This document shows, piece by piece, positions 47,172-55,901 of a stretch of 64,000 nucleotides of DNA. Each line of letters starts with the position of its first letter. Positions within the stretch are counted from its first letter, which is position 1. Source of the DNA: Hymenobacter sp. APR13 (GTDB lineage Bacteria > Bacteroidota > Bacteroidia > Cytophagales > Hymenobacteraceae); NCBI RefSeq assembly GCF_000737515.1, contig NZ_CP006587.1, positions 124,001 to 188,000 on the forward strand. Direction: 5' to 3'. The position numbers and the translations under genes are program-made. The notes under the pieces were generated by a model. The model was not told where the DNA came from and made no database searches. It saw only the letters and a program-made list of their open reading frames with translations.

Positions 47172-48740
47172 CTACCCTTTCGCCGTGAGTGTGATGTACG
47201 GGATGATACATTCCTCCAGCGAGATGCCGCCGTGCTGGAACGTATCCTTGTAGTAGTTCACGTAGTAGTTGTAGTTGTTGGGGTAGGCGAAGAAGTAGTC
47301 GCCGACGGTGAAGACGTAGGCGGTGCTCACGTTTTCGCGGGGCAAGAAGATGCGCTCCGGCTTACGCACGGTGTACACGTCCTTGGTGTCGTCGAAACCC
47401 AGGTTTTTGCCGTGCTTGTAGCGCAGGTTGGTGTTGGTGTTCCGGTCACCCACAATCTTGTAGGGGCGCTTCACTCGGATGGTGCCGTGGTCCGTCGTGA
47501 TGATGAGCTTGCCCTTGCGCTCGGCAATCTGCTGCAGCATCTCATAGAGCGGCGAGTGCAGAAACCACGACTTAGTGATGCTGCGGTACGCCGACTCGTC
47601 GGCGGCCAGCTCCCGGATCATGGCCATGTCGGTGCGGGCGTGCGAGAGCATGTCCACGAAGTTGTAGACGATGGCGTTCAGCTTGTAGTTGTTGTGCAGG
47701 TTGGCCATTTTGCCCAGCAGGTCCTTGCCAGCCTGCAGGTTGGTCACCTTATGGTAGCTGAACTTGTGCTTCTGGTTGGCCTTCTGGAACATGATTTCCA
47801 TGAACTCGGCCTCGTGCATGTTCTTGCCCTCGTCGTCGTCGTCCCACACCCACAGGTTGGGGTACTTTTTCTGGATTTCGCCGGGCATCATGCCCGAGAA
47901 GATGGCGTTGCGCGCATACGCCGTGGTGGTGGGCAGAATGCTGTAGTAGGTTTCCTCCGAATCGACGGTGAACATCTCGGCAATGATGGGCTCGAGCACC
48001 TTCCACTGGTCGTAACGCAGGTTGTCGATGAGCAGGAAGTACACGGGCGTGTCGCCGGTTTCCTTGAGCAGCGGGAACACGCGCTTCGCAAACAGCTCGT
48101 GCGACATAAGCGGAGCGTCCTTGTCATCGCCGTTCACCCAGTCCTCGTAGTTCTCCTGGATGAAGCGGCCGAAGTAGGTGTTGGCCTCGTCCTTCTGCAT
48201 GTTGAATACTTCGGCCATGCTCTTGCCTTCCGTCTCGTTGATTTCCAGCTCCCAATACACCAGCTTCTTGTACACGTCGGCCCACTCGGCCGGGCTGAGC
48301 CGGTCGCCGAGCTGCATACCCAGCTGGCGGAAGTCGCGCTGGTAGCCAGAGTTGGTTTTTTCGCTTACGAGGCGCTTGTTGTCGAGCACCTTTTTCACGG
48401 CCAGCAGAATCTGGCTGGGGTTCACGGGCTTGATGAGGTAGTCGGCAATCTTGGAGCCGATGGCGTCCTCCATGATGTGCTCTTCCTCGCTCTTGGTAAT
48501 CATGATGACAGGAAGCGTGGGCTTCACGGCCTTGATTTCGGTGAGGGTTTCGAGGCCTGACAGGCCCGGCATGTTCTCGTCGAGAAACACGATGTCGTAG
48601 TTCTGCTCCTGCACCTGCTCGATGGCGTCGGCGCCGGAGTTGACACCGGTTACGTCGTAGCCTTTTTCCTTGAGGAAGAGAATGTGCGGCTTGAGCAGAT
48701 CGATTTCGTCGTCGGCCCAGAGGATGGAGTATTGTTGCAT
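47172..48740 (-). CDS. porX: T9SS regulator PorX (response regulator with PglZ domain)
   Basis: 522 residues. The receiver domain (1-120) has the acidic pair in WADDEIDLL, phosphoacceptor Asp54 in VFLDENMPG and Lys in MITKSEEE. A helical linker follows, then a PglZ/alkaline-phosphatase-fold domain (LLIDNLRYDQWKVLEPI, TTTAYARNAIFSGMMPGEI, ITTDHGTIRV). This arrangement defines PorX, which with PorY controls type IX secretion and has nucleotide phosphodiesterase activity. Three T9SS cargo genes lie elsewhere in the window, in line with an active system. Confidence 0.93.
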   Translation of the reverse strand: MQQYSILWADDEIDLLKPHILFLKEKGYDVTGVNSGADAIEQVQEQNYDIVFLDENMPGLSGLETLTEIKAVKPTLPVIMITKSEEEHIMEDAIGSKIADYLIKPVNPSQILLAVKKVLDNKRLVSEKTNSGYQRDFRQLGMQLGDRLSPAEWADVYKKLVYWELEINETEGKSMAEVFNMQKDEANTYFGRFIQENYEDWVNGDDKDAPLMSHELFAKRVFPLLKETGDTPVYFLLIDNLRYDQWKVLEPIIAEMFTVDSEETYYSILPTTTAYARNAIFSGMMPGEIQKKYPNLWVWDDDDEGKNMHEAEFMEIMFQKANQKHKFSYHKVTNLQAGKDLLGKMANLHNNYKLNAIVYNFVDMLSHARTDMAMIRELAADESAYRSITKSWFLHSPLYEMLQQIAERKGKLIITTDHGTIRVKRPYKIVGDRNTNTNLRYKHGKNLGFDDTKDVYTVRKPERIFLPRENVSTAYVFTVGDYFFAYPNNYNYYVNYYKDTFQHGGISLEECIIPYITLTAKG

Positions 48741-49089
48741 AGGGGGTCTTGGGGTGTACCGCCCGGCAAGGGGCCGGGCGCGTCGTTACACGAGCTTCTG
48801 TGGGGGCTTCCCGCGCTGGTTTTTGCTCCCATAGGAAGCAAAAAACCCGGCGTAGGTTGCAACTGAAGTTTCGTAAGTAGCTTTACTCCCAATCCCTGCT
48901 TTTTGGTTTTAAAAAAATTGCGCCCGGCAGATATTCTGCGGCTTTGGCGTCGTAAAGAAGCCGAAAATTGTTGAGTTAGGTTCCCGAGTGGCTGGCCGCC
49001 AACCCGCCGGCCGGCAGCAGCCCGCAGCCCGGCAAACTGCCGTAGCAACCACCGTTCCACGATTCTCCGGGCTGGCCCGGTGCCTTTGC
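48741..49089. other. 349-bp divergent region between porX and the HD-domain gene
   Basis: Holds a GC hairpin (gcccggcaaggggccgggc, 48763-48781) just upstream of porX and two short complementary stretches around gctcccataggaagc. No gene, long repeat or clear promoter was found. Confidence 0.5.
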
Positions 49090-50319
49090 ATGAACAAAAA
49101 GAAAATCTTCAACGACCCGGTTTACGGCTTCGTTACCATCCCTACTGAGCTACTTTTCGACCTGATCGAGCACTCCTATTTCCAGCGGCTGCGGCGCATT
49201 CAGCAGCTGGGCCTCACGATGTTTGTGTACCCGGGAGCCCTGCACACGCGCTTCCACCACGCGCTGGGCGCCATGCACCTGATGTCGCTGGCGCTGCGCA
49301 CGCTCAAGGACAAGGGCGTGGCCATTACGGCCCGCGAGGGCGAGGCCGCACAGGCGGCCATTCTGCTGCACGATATCGGCCACGGGCCCCTCTCCCACGC
49401 CCTGGAGCGCAGTATTTTCCACGATGTGCACCACGAGGAAATCAGCTTGCACCTGATGCAGAAGCTGAACGCCGAGTTTGGCGGGGCGCTGGATCTGGCC
49501 ATCGACATTTTCCAGGGCACCTACCACCGGCCGTTTTTCCACCAGCTCGTGAGCAGCCAGCTGGATATGGACCGGCTGGACTACCTCAACCGCGACTCGT
49601 TCTATACCGGCGTGCAGGAAGGCCGCCCCGGCGCCGACCGCCTCATCAAGATGCTGACCGTGGTGGACGAGCGGCTTGTGCTGGAGGAAAAGGCCGTGTA
49701 CAGCATCGAGAACTTCCTGGTGAGCCGCCGCCTGATGTACTGGCAGGTGTATCTGCACAAAACCGTCACGTCGGCCGAGCAGATGGTGATTCGCATCATG
49801 CAGCGCGCCCGCGACCTGGTGCGCAGCGGCGTGGAGGTGCCGGCCACCCCCAACCTGCACTACTTCCTGTCGCGCAACGTCACGCAGGCCGAGTTCCAGG
49901 CCGACGACCAGATTCTGCGCCGCTTCACCCGCCTCGACGACACCGACGTGTGGAGTGCCGTGAAGCTCTGGGCCGACCACCCTGACAAGGTGCTCAACTT
50001 TCTGGCCCAAAGCCTGCTCGACCGGCGCCTGTTCAAAATCACGCTCCAGACTGCGCCCTTCGAAGCCGAGTTCCAGCTGGGCATCGTGGAGCTGATTGCC
50101 GAGCGGTTCAACCTGCTGCCCGACGAGGCCGCCCAGCTGATGATTGCGGGCCGCATCAGCAACAACGCCTACGACGCCGAAGGCCAGGACACCATCGACG
50201 TGCTGACCAAGCGCGGCCGCGTGGTAAACGTGGCCGAAGCCTCCGACCTACCCAACATCAAAGCTCTGGGCCAGCGCGTGGAAAAGCACTACATCTGCTA
50301 CCCCAAGGAGATTCTGTAA
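49090..50319 (+). CDS. HD-domain phosphohydrolase (YdhJ/SAMHD1-like)
   Basis: 409 residues; the start MNKKKIFNDPVYGFVTIP is preferred to a longer upstream frame that has no family features. The HD metal site is RFHHALGAMHL ... AILLHDIGHGPLSHALE, and the later Asp lies in SSQLDMDRLDYLNRDSFYTGV, the arrangement of SAMHD1-like dNTP triphosphohydrolases and their relatives. Likely cytosolic nucleotide hydrolase; the exact substrate is not predictable. Confidence 0.88.
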   Translation: MNKKKIFNDPVYGFVTIPTELLFDLIEHSYFQRLRRIQQLGLTMFVYPGALHTRFHHALGAMHLMSLALRTLKDKGVAITAREGEAAQAAILLHDIGHGPLSHALERSIFHDVHHEEISLHLMQKLNAEFGGALDLAIDIFQGTYHRPFFHQLVSSQLDMDRLDYLNRDSFYTGVQEGRPGADRLIKMLTVVDERLVLEEKAVYSIENFLVSRRLMYWQVYLHKTVTSAEQMVIRIMQRARDLVRSGVEVPATPNLHYFLSRNVTQAEFQADDQILRRFTRLDDTDVWSAVKLWADHPDKVLNFLAQSLLDRRLFKITLQTAPFEAEFQLGIVELIAERFNLLPDEAAQLMIAGRISNNAYDAEGQDTIDVLTKRGRVVNVAEASDLPNIKALGQRVEKHYICYPKEIL

Positions 50320-50325
50320 ATCAGG

Positions 50326-50420
50326 GCTTAGGGATTGGGGCTTAGGGCTTAGGCTGTTCTGCTGCATACAAGCAGGTGCCTCAAGTCCCAGGCCCCAGGC
50401 CCTACTTCCTAAGCACTAAG
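50326..50420. repeat. Imperfect repeats upstream of lpxD
   Basis: Direct copies of ggcttaggg, and a degraded inverted match (cctaag, ccaggcccc) further right. One of several species-specific spacer patterns; weak pairing. Confidence 0.45.
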
Positions 50421-50433
50421 CGCAACTTTTATC

Positions 50434-50441
50434 TACTTTTG
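50434..50441 (+). promoter_or_regulatory. -7 box of the lpx operon
   Basis: TACTTTTG is a perfect TAnnTTTG match, seven bases before the lpxD ATG at 50449; no good -33 box seen. The transcript would be almost leaderless. Confidence 0.55.
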
Positions 50442-50448
50442 CCCCCCT

Positions 50449-51489
50449 ATGGAATTCACGGTAGGCCAGATAGCAGAAGTGTTGCGCGGCGCGGTAGAGG
50501 GCGACGCAAGCCAGCGGATAGACCGCCTGGCCAAGATTGAAGAGGCGCGCGCCGGTTCGCTGGCCTTCCTCTCCAACCTTAAATACGAGCACCACCTCTA
50601 CACCACGGGCGCCTCGGCCGTGATTGTGAGCCGCACGCTGGAGCTGCGGCACCCCGTTTCCACGGCCCTCATCCGCGTCGACGACCCCTACACCAGCTTC
50701 ACCACCCTACTGGAATTCTACCAGCAGGCCACCCGCACCGGCAAGCGCGGCGTGGAGGAACCCGCCTACATGGCCGCCTCTTCCACCATCGGCGACAACC
50801 ACTACCGGGCCGCGTTTTCCTACATCGGCGAGAACTGCACCATCGGCAACGACGTGGTGATTTTCCCGCACGTGTTCATCGGCGACCGGTGCAAAATCGG
50901 GGATGGCACAATTTTGTACGCCGGCGCTAAAGTCTACGCCGAAACCGTTATCGGGGCGCGCTGCACCATCCATGCCGGGGCTGTGGTGGGCTCCGATGGG
51001 TTTGGGTTTGCCCCGCAGCCCGATGGCTCCTACCGCACCATCCCGCAGATCGGCAACGTGGTGCTGGAAGACAACGTGAGCATCGGCGCCAACGCCACCA
51101 TCGACTGCGCCACCATGGGCGCCACCCTCATCCGGGAAGGCGCCAAAATTGATAACCTCGTTCAGATTGCCCACAACGTGGAAATCGGGCGCCACACGGT
51201 AGTAGCGGCCCAGTCGGGCATTTCGGGCTCTACTAAAATCGGGGACTTTTGCGTGCTGGCTGGGCAGACCGGTCTGGCCGGGCACCTCACGCTGGCCAAC
51301 CGCACCACCGTGACGGCGCAGTCGGGCGTGGGCAAGTCCATCAAGGAAGAAGGCGTGCTGCTGCAAGGCTCGCCGGCCTTCGCGCTGCGCGACAGTCTGC
51401 GGGCCAACGCCGTTTTCCGGCACCTGCCCGACCTGGAACGCCGCATCAGCCAGCTGGAACGCGGCGCAAACCCGCCGGAAAAGTCCTAG
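50449..51489 (+). CDS. lpxD: UDP-3-O-acylglucosamine N-acyltransferase
   Basis: 346 residues. It adds the second hydroxyacyl chain to UDP-glucosamine in lipid A synthesis. The N-terminal uridine-binding domain (FTVGQIAEVLRGAVEGD, GSLAFLSNLKYEHHLYTT) is followed by the left-handed beta helix with hexapeptide repeats. The catalytic His lies in LVQIAHNVEIGRHTVVAAQSGISGSTKIG. First gene of lpxD-lpxC/fabZ-lpxA, the normal order in Bacteroidota. Confidence 0.96.
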   Translation: MEFTVGQIAEVLRGAVEGDASQRIDRLAKIEEARAGSLAFLSNLKYEHHLYTTGASAVIVSRTLELRHPVSTALIRVDDPYTSFTTLLEFYQQATRTGKRGVEEPAYMAASSTIGDNHYRAAFSYIGENCTIGNDVVIFPHVFIGDRCKIGDGTILYAGAKVYAETVIGARCTIHAGAVVGSDGFGFAPQPDGSYRTIPQIGNVVLEDNVSIGANATIDCATMGATLIREGAKIDNLVQIAHNVEIGRHTVVAAQSGISGSTKIGDFCVLAGQTGLAGHLTLANRTTVTAQSGVGKSIKEEGVLLQGSPAFALRDSLRANAVFRHLPDLERRISQLERGANPPEKS

Positions 51490-51494
51490 CTTTG
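51487..51494 (+). promoter_or_regulatory. Candidate internal promoter for lpxC/fabZ
   Basis: TAGCTTTG is a perfect -7 box match that begins with the TAG stop codon of lpxD; a new transcript could start here, about 100 bases before lpxC. No -33 box is obvious. Confidence 0.4.
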
Positions 51495-51519
51495 CAGCCC
51501 TAATAGTTGTCAGTTCCCA

Positions 51520-51588
51520 GTTGTCAGTTGTCAGATGGTTGTCTTATCAGCCCGCTCCACTGACAGCCAGCCGCTGACAACTGACAAC
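51520..51588. repeat. Inverted repeat of TTGTCAG units
   Basis: Perfect 15-bp arms (51520-51534 and 51574-51588), each two tandem units (GTTGTCAGTTGTCAG). A partial extra unit lies to the left. Confidence 0.85.
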
Positions 51589-51594
51589 GACCTG

Positions 51595-52989
51595 ATGAAC
51601 GACAAGCAACATACTATTAAGGCGCCCGTGACGGTGAGCGGCATCGGCCTGCACACCGGCGTACAGGCCACCATGACGTTTTGCCCGGCGCCCGTTGGCC
51701 ACGGTTACAAGTTTCAGCGGGTAGATCTGCCCGGCCAGCCCACCGTCGATGCCGACGTGGACAACGTGGTAGACCTCTCGCGCGGCACCACCATCGAGCA
51801 GAACGGCGCCCGCGTCAACACCGTAGAGCACACGCTGGCCGCCCTCGTCGGCCTGCAGATCGACAACGTGCTCATTCAGCTCGACGGCCCCGAGCCGCCC
51901 ATCATGGACGGCAGCAGCCACGAGTTTATTGAAGCCCTGGAGCAGGCCGGCCTGGAAGAGCAGAACGCGCTGCGCAACTACTTCGAGATTCCCGAGGAAA
52001 TCCGCTTCCTCGACAACGCCCGCGGCGTGGAAATTGCCGCCCTGCCCCTCAACGACTACCGCCTCACGGTGATGGTCGACTACAACTCGCCGGTTCTGGG
52101 CTCGCAGCACGCCTCGCTCACCGATATCAGCCACTTCAAGGCCGATATTGCCAGCTCCCGCACGTTCTGCTTTCTGCACGAGTTGGAGGCGCTCTACAAG
52201 CAAAACCTGATCCGCGGCGGCGACCTGAGCAACGCCATTGTGGTGGTCGACCGGGTGGTGAGCGAAGACGAGCTCAGCGAGCTGGCCACCATGCTCGGCA
52301 AGCCCAAAGTGGCCGTAAAGAAGGAAGGCATCCTCAACAACGTGGATCTGCGCCACAAAAACGAGCCCGCCCGCCACAAGCTCCTCGACATGGTCGGCGA
52401 CCTGGCTTTGGTAGGCCGGCCGCTTAAAGGCCAGATTCTGGCGGCCCGCCCCGGCCACGCGGCCAACGTGGCTTTCGCCAAGAAGATCAAGAAAAAGATG
52501 CTGGAGGCCGATTCGTCGCCGATTCCCAGCTACGACCCTAGCCGCCCGCCGGTAATGGACGTCAACCAGATTGCCGCCACGCTACCCCACCGCTACCCCT
52601 TCTTGTTGCTCGACAAGATCATTCATCTCGACGCCACCACCGTGACCGGCGTGAAGAATGTGACGATGAACGAGCCGTTTTTCCAGGGCCACTTCCCAGG
52701 TAATCCGGTGATGCCCGGCGTGCTGCAGATTGAGGCTATGGCCCAGACGGGCGGCATTCTGGTGCTCAACACGGTGCCCGACCCGGAAAACTACTGGACC
52801 TACTTCATGGGCATCGAAAACTGCCGGTTCCGCCGCAAAGTAGTGCCCGGCGACACCCTTATTTTCCGCTGCCAGCTGCTGGCCCCCATCAAGCGGGGCA
52901 TCGCCAAAATGAAAGGCCAGGCCTTCGTGAATGGCAAAGTGGTGATGGAAGCCGAAATGTCGGCCAGCATTGTCCGCAAGGAAGCGTAA
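51595..52989 (+). CDS. lpxC/fabZ: Bifunctional LpxC deacetylase / FabZ dehydratase
   Basis: 464 residues from the ATG at 51595 (MNDKQHTIKAPVTVSGIGLHTG). The LpxC part (about 1-315) removes acetate from UDP-acyl-GlcNAc, the committed step of lipid A synthesis; zinc-site His lies in VEHTLAAL and in ARHKLLDMVGDL. The FabZ part (about 325-464) dehydrates 3-hydroxyacyl-ACP; HRYPFLLLDKI and FFQGHFPGNPVMPGVLQIEAMAQ carry the catalytic His and Glu. This fusion is typical of Bacteroidota and links lipid A and fatty acid supply. Confidence 0.96.
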   Translation: MNDKQHTIKAPVTVSGIGLHTGVQATMTFCPAPVGHGYKFQRVDLPGQPTVDADVDNVVDLSRGTTIEQNGARVNTVEHTLAALVGLQIDNVLIQLDGPEPPIMDGSSHEFIEALEQAGLEEQNALRNYFEIPEEIRFLDNARGVEIAALPLNDYRLTVMVDYNSPVLGSQHASLTDISHFKADIASSRTFCFLHELEALYKQNLIRGGDLSNAIVVVDRVVSEDELSELATMLGKPKVAVKKEGILNNVDLRHKNEPARHKLLDMVGDLALVGRPLKGQILAARPGHAANVAFAKKIKKKMLEADSSPIPSYDPSRPPVMDVNQIAATLPHRYPFLLLDKIIHLDATTVTGVKNVTMNEPFFQGHFPGNPVMPGVLQIEAMAQTGGILVLNTVPDPENYWTYFMGIENCRFRRKVVPGDTLIFRCQLLAPIKRGIAKMKGQAFVNGKVVMEAEMSASIVRKEA

Positions 52990-52996
52990 TCTTGAA

Positions 52997-53093
52997 TTAG
53001 TAATTAGTAGTTAAGAATGAACAATTCTCATACGACATGCGCATTCTGCAGCGTTGAGGCATTCTTGATTATTAATTCTTAATTACTAATTAA
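52997..53093. repeat. AT-rich inverted repeat between lpxC/fabZ and lpxA
   Basis: Left TTAGTAATTAGTAGTTAAGAAT (22 bases, 52997-53018) pairs with attcttaattactaattaa (53075-53093) with one mismatch. Fills the 111-bp gap. Confidence 0.75.
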
Positions 53094-53100
53094 CCAACGA

Positions 53101-53898
53101 ATGAACCAGCCGCTCGCCTATATCCACCCGGAGGCCAAAATCGCACAGAATGTGGTAGTGGAACCTTTCACGACCATTGACAAGGACGTGGAAATCGGGG
53201 AAGGCACCTGGATTGGGCCCAACGTCACGATTATGGCGGGGGCCCGTATTGGCCGCAACTGTAAGATTTTCCCGGGCGCGGTGATTGCCGCCATGCCCCA
53301 GGACCTGAAGTTTGCGGGCGAGAAAACCACGGTCCACATCGGCGACAACACCGTTATCCGGGAGTGCGTGACCGTGAACCGTGGCACCGTGGACCGGCTC
53401 CGGACGGTGGTGGGCAGCAACTGCCTGCTGATGGCCTACGTGCACGTGGCCCACGACTGCCTGATCGGCGACAACTGCGTGCTGGCCAACGGCGTGCAGC
53501 TGGCCGGCCACGTCGAAATCGGCGACCACGCCATTGTGGGCGGCACCTCGGCCGTGCATCAGTTCGTGAAAATCGGGCAGCACGCCATGGTATCGGGTGG
53601 CTCTTTGGTGCGCAAGGACGTGCCGCCGTTCGTGAAGGCCGGCCGCGAGCCGCTGACGTACGCCGGCATCAACAGCATCGGGCTGCGCCGCCGCGGCTAC
53701 TCCGACCAGAAGATTTCCGAGATTCAGCAGCTTTACCGCCTGCTATTCTTGGGCGGCATGAACAACAACGACGCCCTCGACAAGATTGAGCTGGAGCTGG
53801 CCCCTTCGCCGGAGCGCGACGAGGTGGTGAACTTCGTGCGCAACTCGGGCCGCGGCATTATCAAGGGCTACTCGCGCGGCGGCAACGGCGCCGACTAA
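53101..53898 (+). CDS. lpxA: UDP-N-acetylglucosamine acyltransferase
   Basis: 265 residues. It catalyses the first acylation of UDP-GlcNAc in lipid A synthesis. Left-handed beta helix with hexapeptides (AYIHPEAKIAQNVVVEPFTTI ...), catalytic His in LMAYVHVAHDCLIGDN, and the helical C-terminal domain (LYRLLFLGGMNNNDALDKIE). Third gene of the lpx group. Confidence 0.96.
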   Translation: MNQPLAYIHPEAKIAQNVVVEPFTTIDKDVEIGEGTWIGPNVTIMAGARIGRNCKIFPGAVIAAMPQDLKFAGEKTTVHIGDNTVIRECVTVNRGTVDRLRTVVGSNCLLMAYVHVAHDCLIGDNCVLANGVQLAGHVEIGDHAIVGGTSAVHQFVKIGQHAMVSGGSLVRKDVPPFVKAGREPLTYAGINSIGLRRRGYSDQKISEIQQLYRLLFLGGMNNNDALDKIELELAPSPERDEVVNFVRNSGRGIIKGYSRGGNGAD

Positions 53899-53907
53899 TA
53901 CCAGACC

Positions 53908-54000
53908 TGAAACAATGAGAGGTGAGACATGAGACTTTCGTTCAACGGGCCACAAGGAGCCCTTGAACGAAGGTGCCATGTCTCACTTTTCATTGTTTCA
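53908..54000. repeat. Imperfect inverted repeat after lpxA
   Basis: A 93-bp near-palindrome: tgaaacaatga ... gtgagacatg ... cgttcaa with matching complements on the right. It joins lpxA to the ABC ATPase gene. Confidence 0.8.
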
Positions 54001-54007
54001 CTTCTCT

Positions 54008-54643
54008 ATGATACAGATTGAAGCAACCGCACTCAGCAAGCGCTACGCCCGCGAATGGATTTTCCGGAACCTGACGCACACCTTCCGGCCGGGCACGGCC
54101 ACGGCGGTGCTGGGTCCCAACGGCGCGGGCAAGAGCACGCTGCTGAATACGCTGTCGGGGCAGCTGCTGCCCACGGCCGGCACGCTTAGCTACAGCCAAC
54201 AGGGCCGCCCGGTGCCGGTGGAGGAGCTGCCGCCGCTGCTGGCCTACGCCGCGCCCTATCTGGAGCTGATTGAGGAGCTGACGCTGCTGGAGCTCCTGCA
54301 GTTTCACACCCGCTTCAAGCCGCTGCGGCCGGGCCTCACGCCAAAGCAGCTCATCGAGTTGATGTACCTGGAAAAGAGCAGCCACAAGCTGGTGCGCGAC
54401 TTTTCCTCGGGCATGAAGCAGCGCCTCAAGCTGGCCCTGGCCCTCTACGCCGACACGCCCCTGCTCCTACTCGACGAGCCCACCACCAACCTCGACCGCG
54501 CCGGCGTGGCTTGGTATCTGGAGCACGTGCAGGCCACCCTAGCGGGCCGCACGGTGCTGGTATCATCAAACGTGCCCGAGGAGTACAGCTTCTGCACCGA
54601 GCAGCTGCTGATTACGGATTTCGGGGCGCAGGCGGCCCGGTAA
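54008..54643 (+). CDS. ABC transporter ATP-binding protein
   Basis: 211 residues from the ATG at 54008; an ATG at 53963 lies within the repeat and is unlikely. Walker A GPNGAGKST, Q-loop region, signature DFSSGMKQRLKLA and Walker B LLLLDEPTTNL are all present, so it should hydrolyse ATP. It has no membrane domain and no permease gene is next to it; a partner must lie elsewhere. The C-terminal VSSNVPEEYSFC resembles the H-loop region, with Asn in place of the usual His. Confidence 0.87.
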   Translation: MIQIEATALSKRYAREWIFRNLTHTFRPGTATAVLGPNGAGKSTLLNTLSGQLLPTAGTLSYSQQGRPVPVEELPPLLAYAAPYLELIEELTLLELLQFHTRFKPLRPGLTPKQLIELMYLEKSSHKLVRDFSSGMKQRLKLALALYADTPLLLLDEPTTNLDRAGVAWYLEHVQATLAGRTVLVSSNVPEEYSFCTEQLLITDFGAQAAR

Positions 54644-54665
54644 GCCGGTTTCACGGCGGGTTGCG

Positions 54666-54673
54666 TATTTTTG
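54666..54673 (+). promoter_or_regulatory. -7 box of the Uma2-family gene
   Basis: TATTTTTG is a full TAnnTTTG match, 16 bases before the ATG at 54690. Confidence 0.5.
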
Positions 54674-54689
54674 GGTAAACCCCTGTCCT

Positions 54690-55283
54690 ATGGCCGCGCA
54701 ACCACAAGTCGTTCCTTCGTCCAAGCCGTTTGTCACGCCCGAAGAATACCTGGCAGCCGAGCGGGAAGCCGAGTTCAAGCACGAGTACTACCAGGGCGAA
54801 GTCACCGCCATGTCGGGCGCCAGCCGGGCGCACAATCTATTGGTTTCTAACCTGATTCGCGGGCTGGGCAACTTACTGGGCGACAGGTGCAACGTGTTTC
54901 CCAGCGACATGCGGGTGCACGTACCAGCCAACGGCCTCTACACCTACCCCGACGTGTCGGTGGTGTGCGGCGAAGAGCAGTACCTCGACGGCGCCCACTT
55001 GGATACTTTGCTCAACCCGGTGGTGCTGCTGGAGGTGCTGTCCGTGTCGACGGCCCGCAACGACCGGGGCAACAAGTTTCTGCTGTACAAGAGCATCCCC
55101 AGTTTGCAGCACTACGTGGTGGTAGACAGCCAGCGCGTGAAGGTGTACGACTACTCGCGGGGACCGGGCGAAGACTGGACCATCCGGGAGTACCAGGGGC
55201 TGGGGGCGGTGCTGCTGTTGCCGGCCCTGGCGCTGGAACTGCCGCTGCAAACCATCTACCGGCAGCTCAACCTGCCCGAATAA
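54690..55283 (+). CDS. Uma2 (DUF820) family putative endonuclease
   Basis: 197 residues. The PD-(D/E)xK-like core is visible: EHEYYQGEV-type HEYYQGEVTAMSGASRAHNLL, YPDVSVVCGEEQYLD, then VVLLEVLSVSTARNDRGNKFLLYKSIPSLQHYVVVD with the conserved Glu, Ser, Thr and Lys. The family is scattered in many genomes, often near mobile elements, and its DNA role is predicted rather than shown. It appears to be a lone gene. Confidence 0.87.
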   Translation: MAAQPQVVPSSKPFVTPEEYLAAEREAEFKHEYYQGEVTAMSGASRAHNLLVSNLIRGLGNLLGDRCNVFPSDMRVHVPANGLYTYPDVSVVCGEEQYLDGAHLDTLLNPVVLLEVLSVSTARNDRGNKFLLYKSIPSLQHYVVVDSQRVKVYDYSRGPGEDWTIREYQGLGAVLLLPALALELPLQTIYRQLNLPE

Positions 55284-55422
55284 GGGCCATGCGGCAGCCT
55301 CTGCCGCATAAAAAGCCGCGACCGATTCATCCCTCAAACCGCCGGCGTCGTATCTTCGCCCCGGAAACCACCGTGTTAGCCTCGTTTACTTTTCCATTTT
55401 CTTCCCTCTCCTGACCAAGGCC

Positions 55423-55785
55423 ATGAGACAATACGACGACTTCGACGATGACGACCTGCTCGGCGATGATGACGAGCTGGATAATTTTGCCAAAACCGGC
55501 GGCAGCAAAACCCGCGGGACTTCCGAAGACCAACTGTCGGCCAAATACGCCGACTACCTAATGTGGCGCGACACCGGCTCCTCGCACGACGAGGCCCTGG
55601 ATTTGGCCAACATGAGCGAAGACGAGTTTGAGCTGGCCGACACCTCCGAGGACACGGACGGCGACACCAAATTCACCAGCCTCGACGATATCGACGAGGA
55701 CGACTACTCCGACGGTGGCGACGAGTACGGTAGCTCCGGCAGCTCCCGCAACAGCGGCCGCAACTCCGACTACGACGACTATTAA
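55423..55785 (+). CDS. Highly acidic small protein
   Basis: 120 residues with stretches such as MRQYDDFDDDDLLGDDDELD and IDEDDYSDGGDEYGSS, about a third Asp plus Glu. The middle (DQLSAKYADYLMWRDTGSSHDEALDLANMSEDEF) looks like a short helical module, perhaps a binding domain. No signal peptide or known family. A candidate -7 box (TATCTTCG, 55351-55358) lies upstream. A nested repeat and terminator follow. Confidence 0.65.
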   Translation: MRQYDDFDDDDLLGDDDELDNFAKTGGSKTRGTSEDQLSAKYADYLMWRDTGSSHDEALDLANMSEDEFELADTSEDTDGDTKFTSLDDIDEDDYSDGGDEYGSSGSSRNSGRNSDYDDY

Positions 55786-55788
55786 GGC

Positions 55789-55896
55789 AGTATAGGCTTC
55801 AGCCTGTGCCCACATGCAAAAGGAGCCCGTACGCTACGTACGGGCTCCTTTTGTTTGCACTCGTAATCGGGCCTGGCACAGGCTGAAGCCTATGCT
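55789..55896. repeat. Inverted repeat with nested terminator
   Basis: Arms 55789-55810 and 55875-55896 match in 21 of 22 positions (ATAGGCTTCAGCCTGTGCC and complement) and bracket the terminator at 55817-55853. Confidence 0.9.
55817..55853. terminator. Bidirectional terminator
   Basis: CAAAAGGAGCCCGTACG-cta-CGTACGGGCTCCTTTTG: perfect 17-bp stem with a 3-nt loop between convergent genes. Confidence 0.92.
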
Positions 55897-55901
55897 ACAG
55901 A

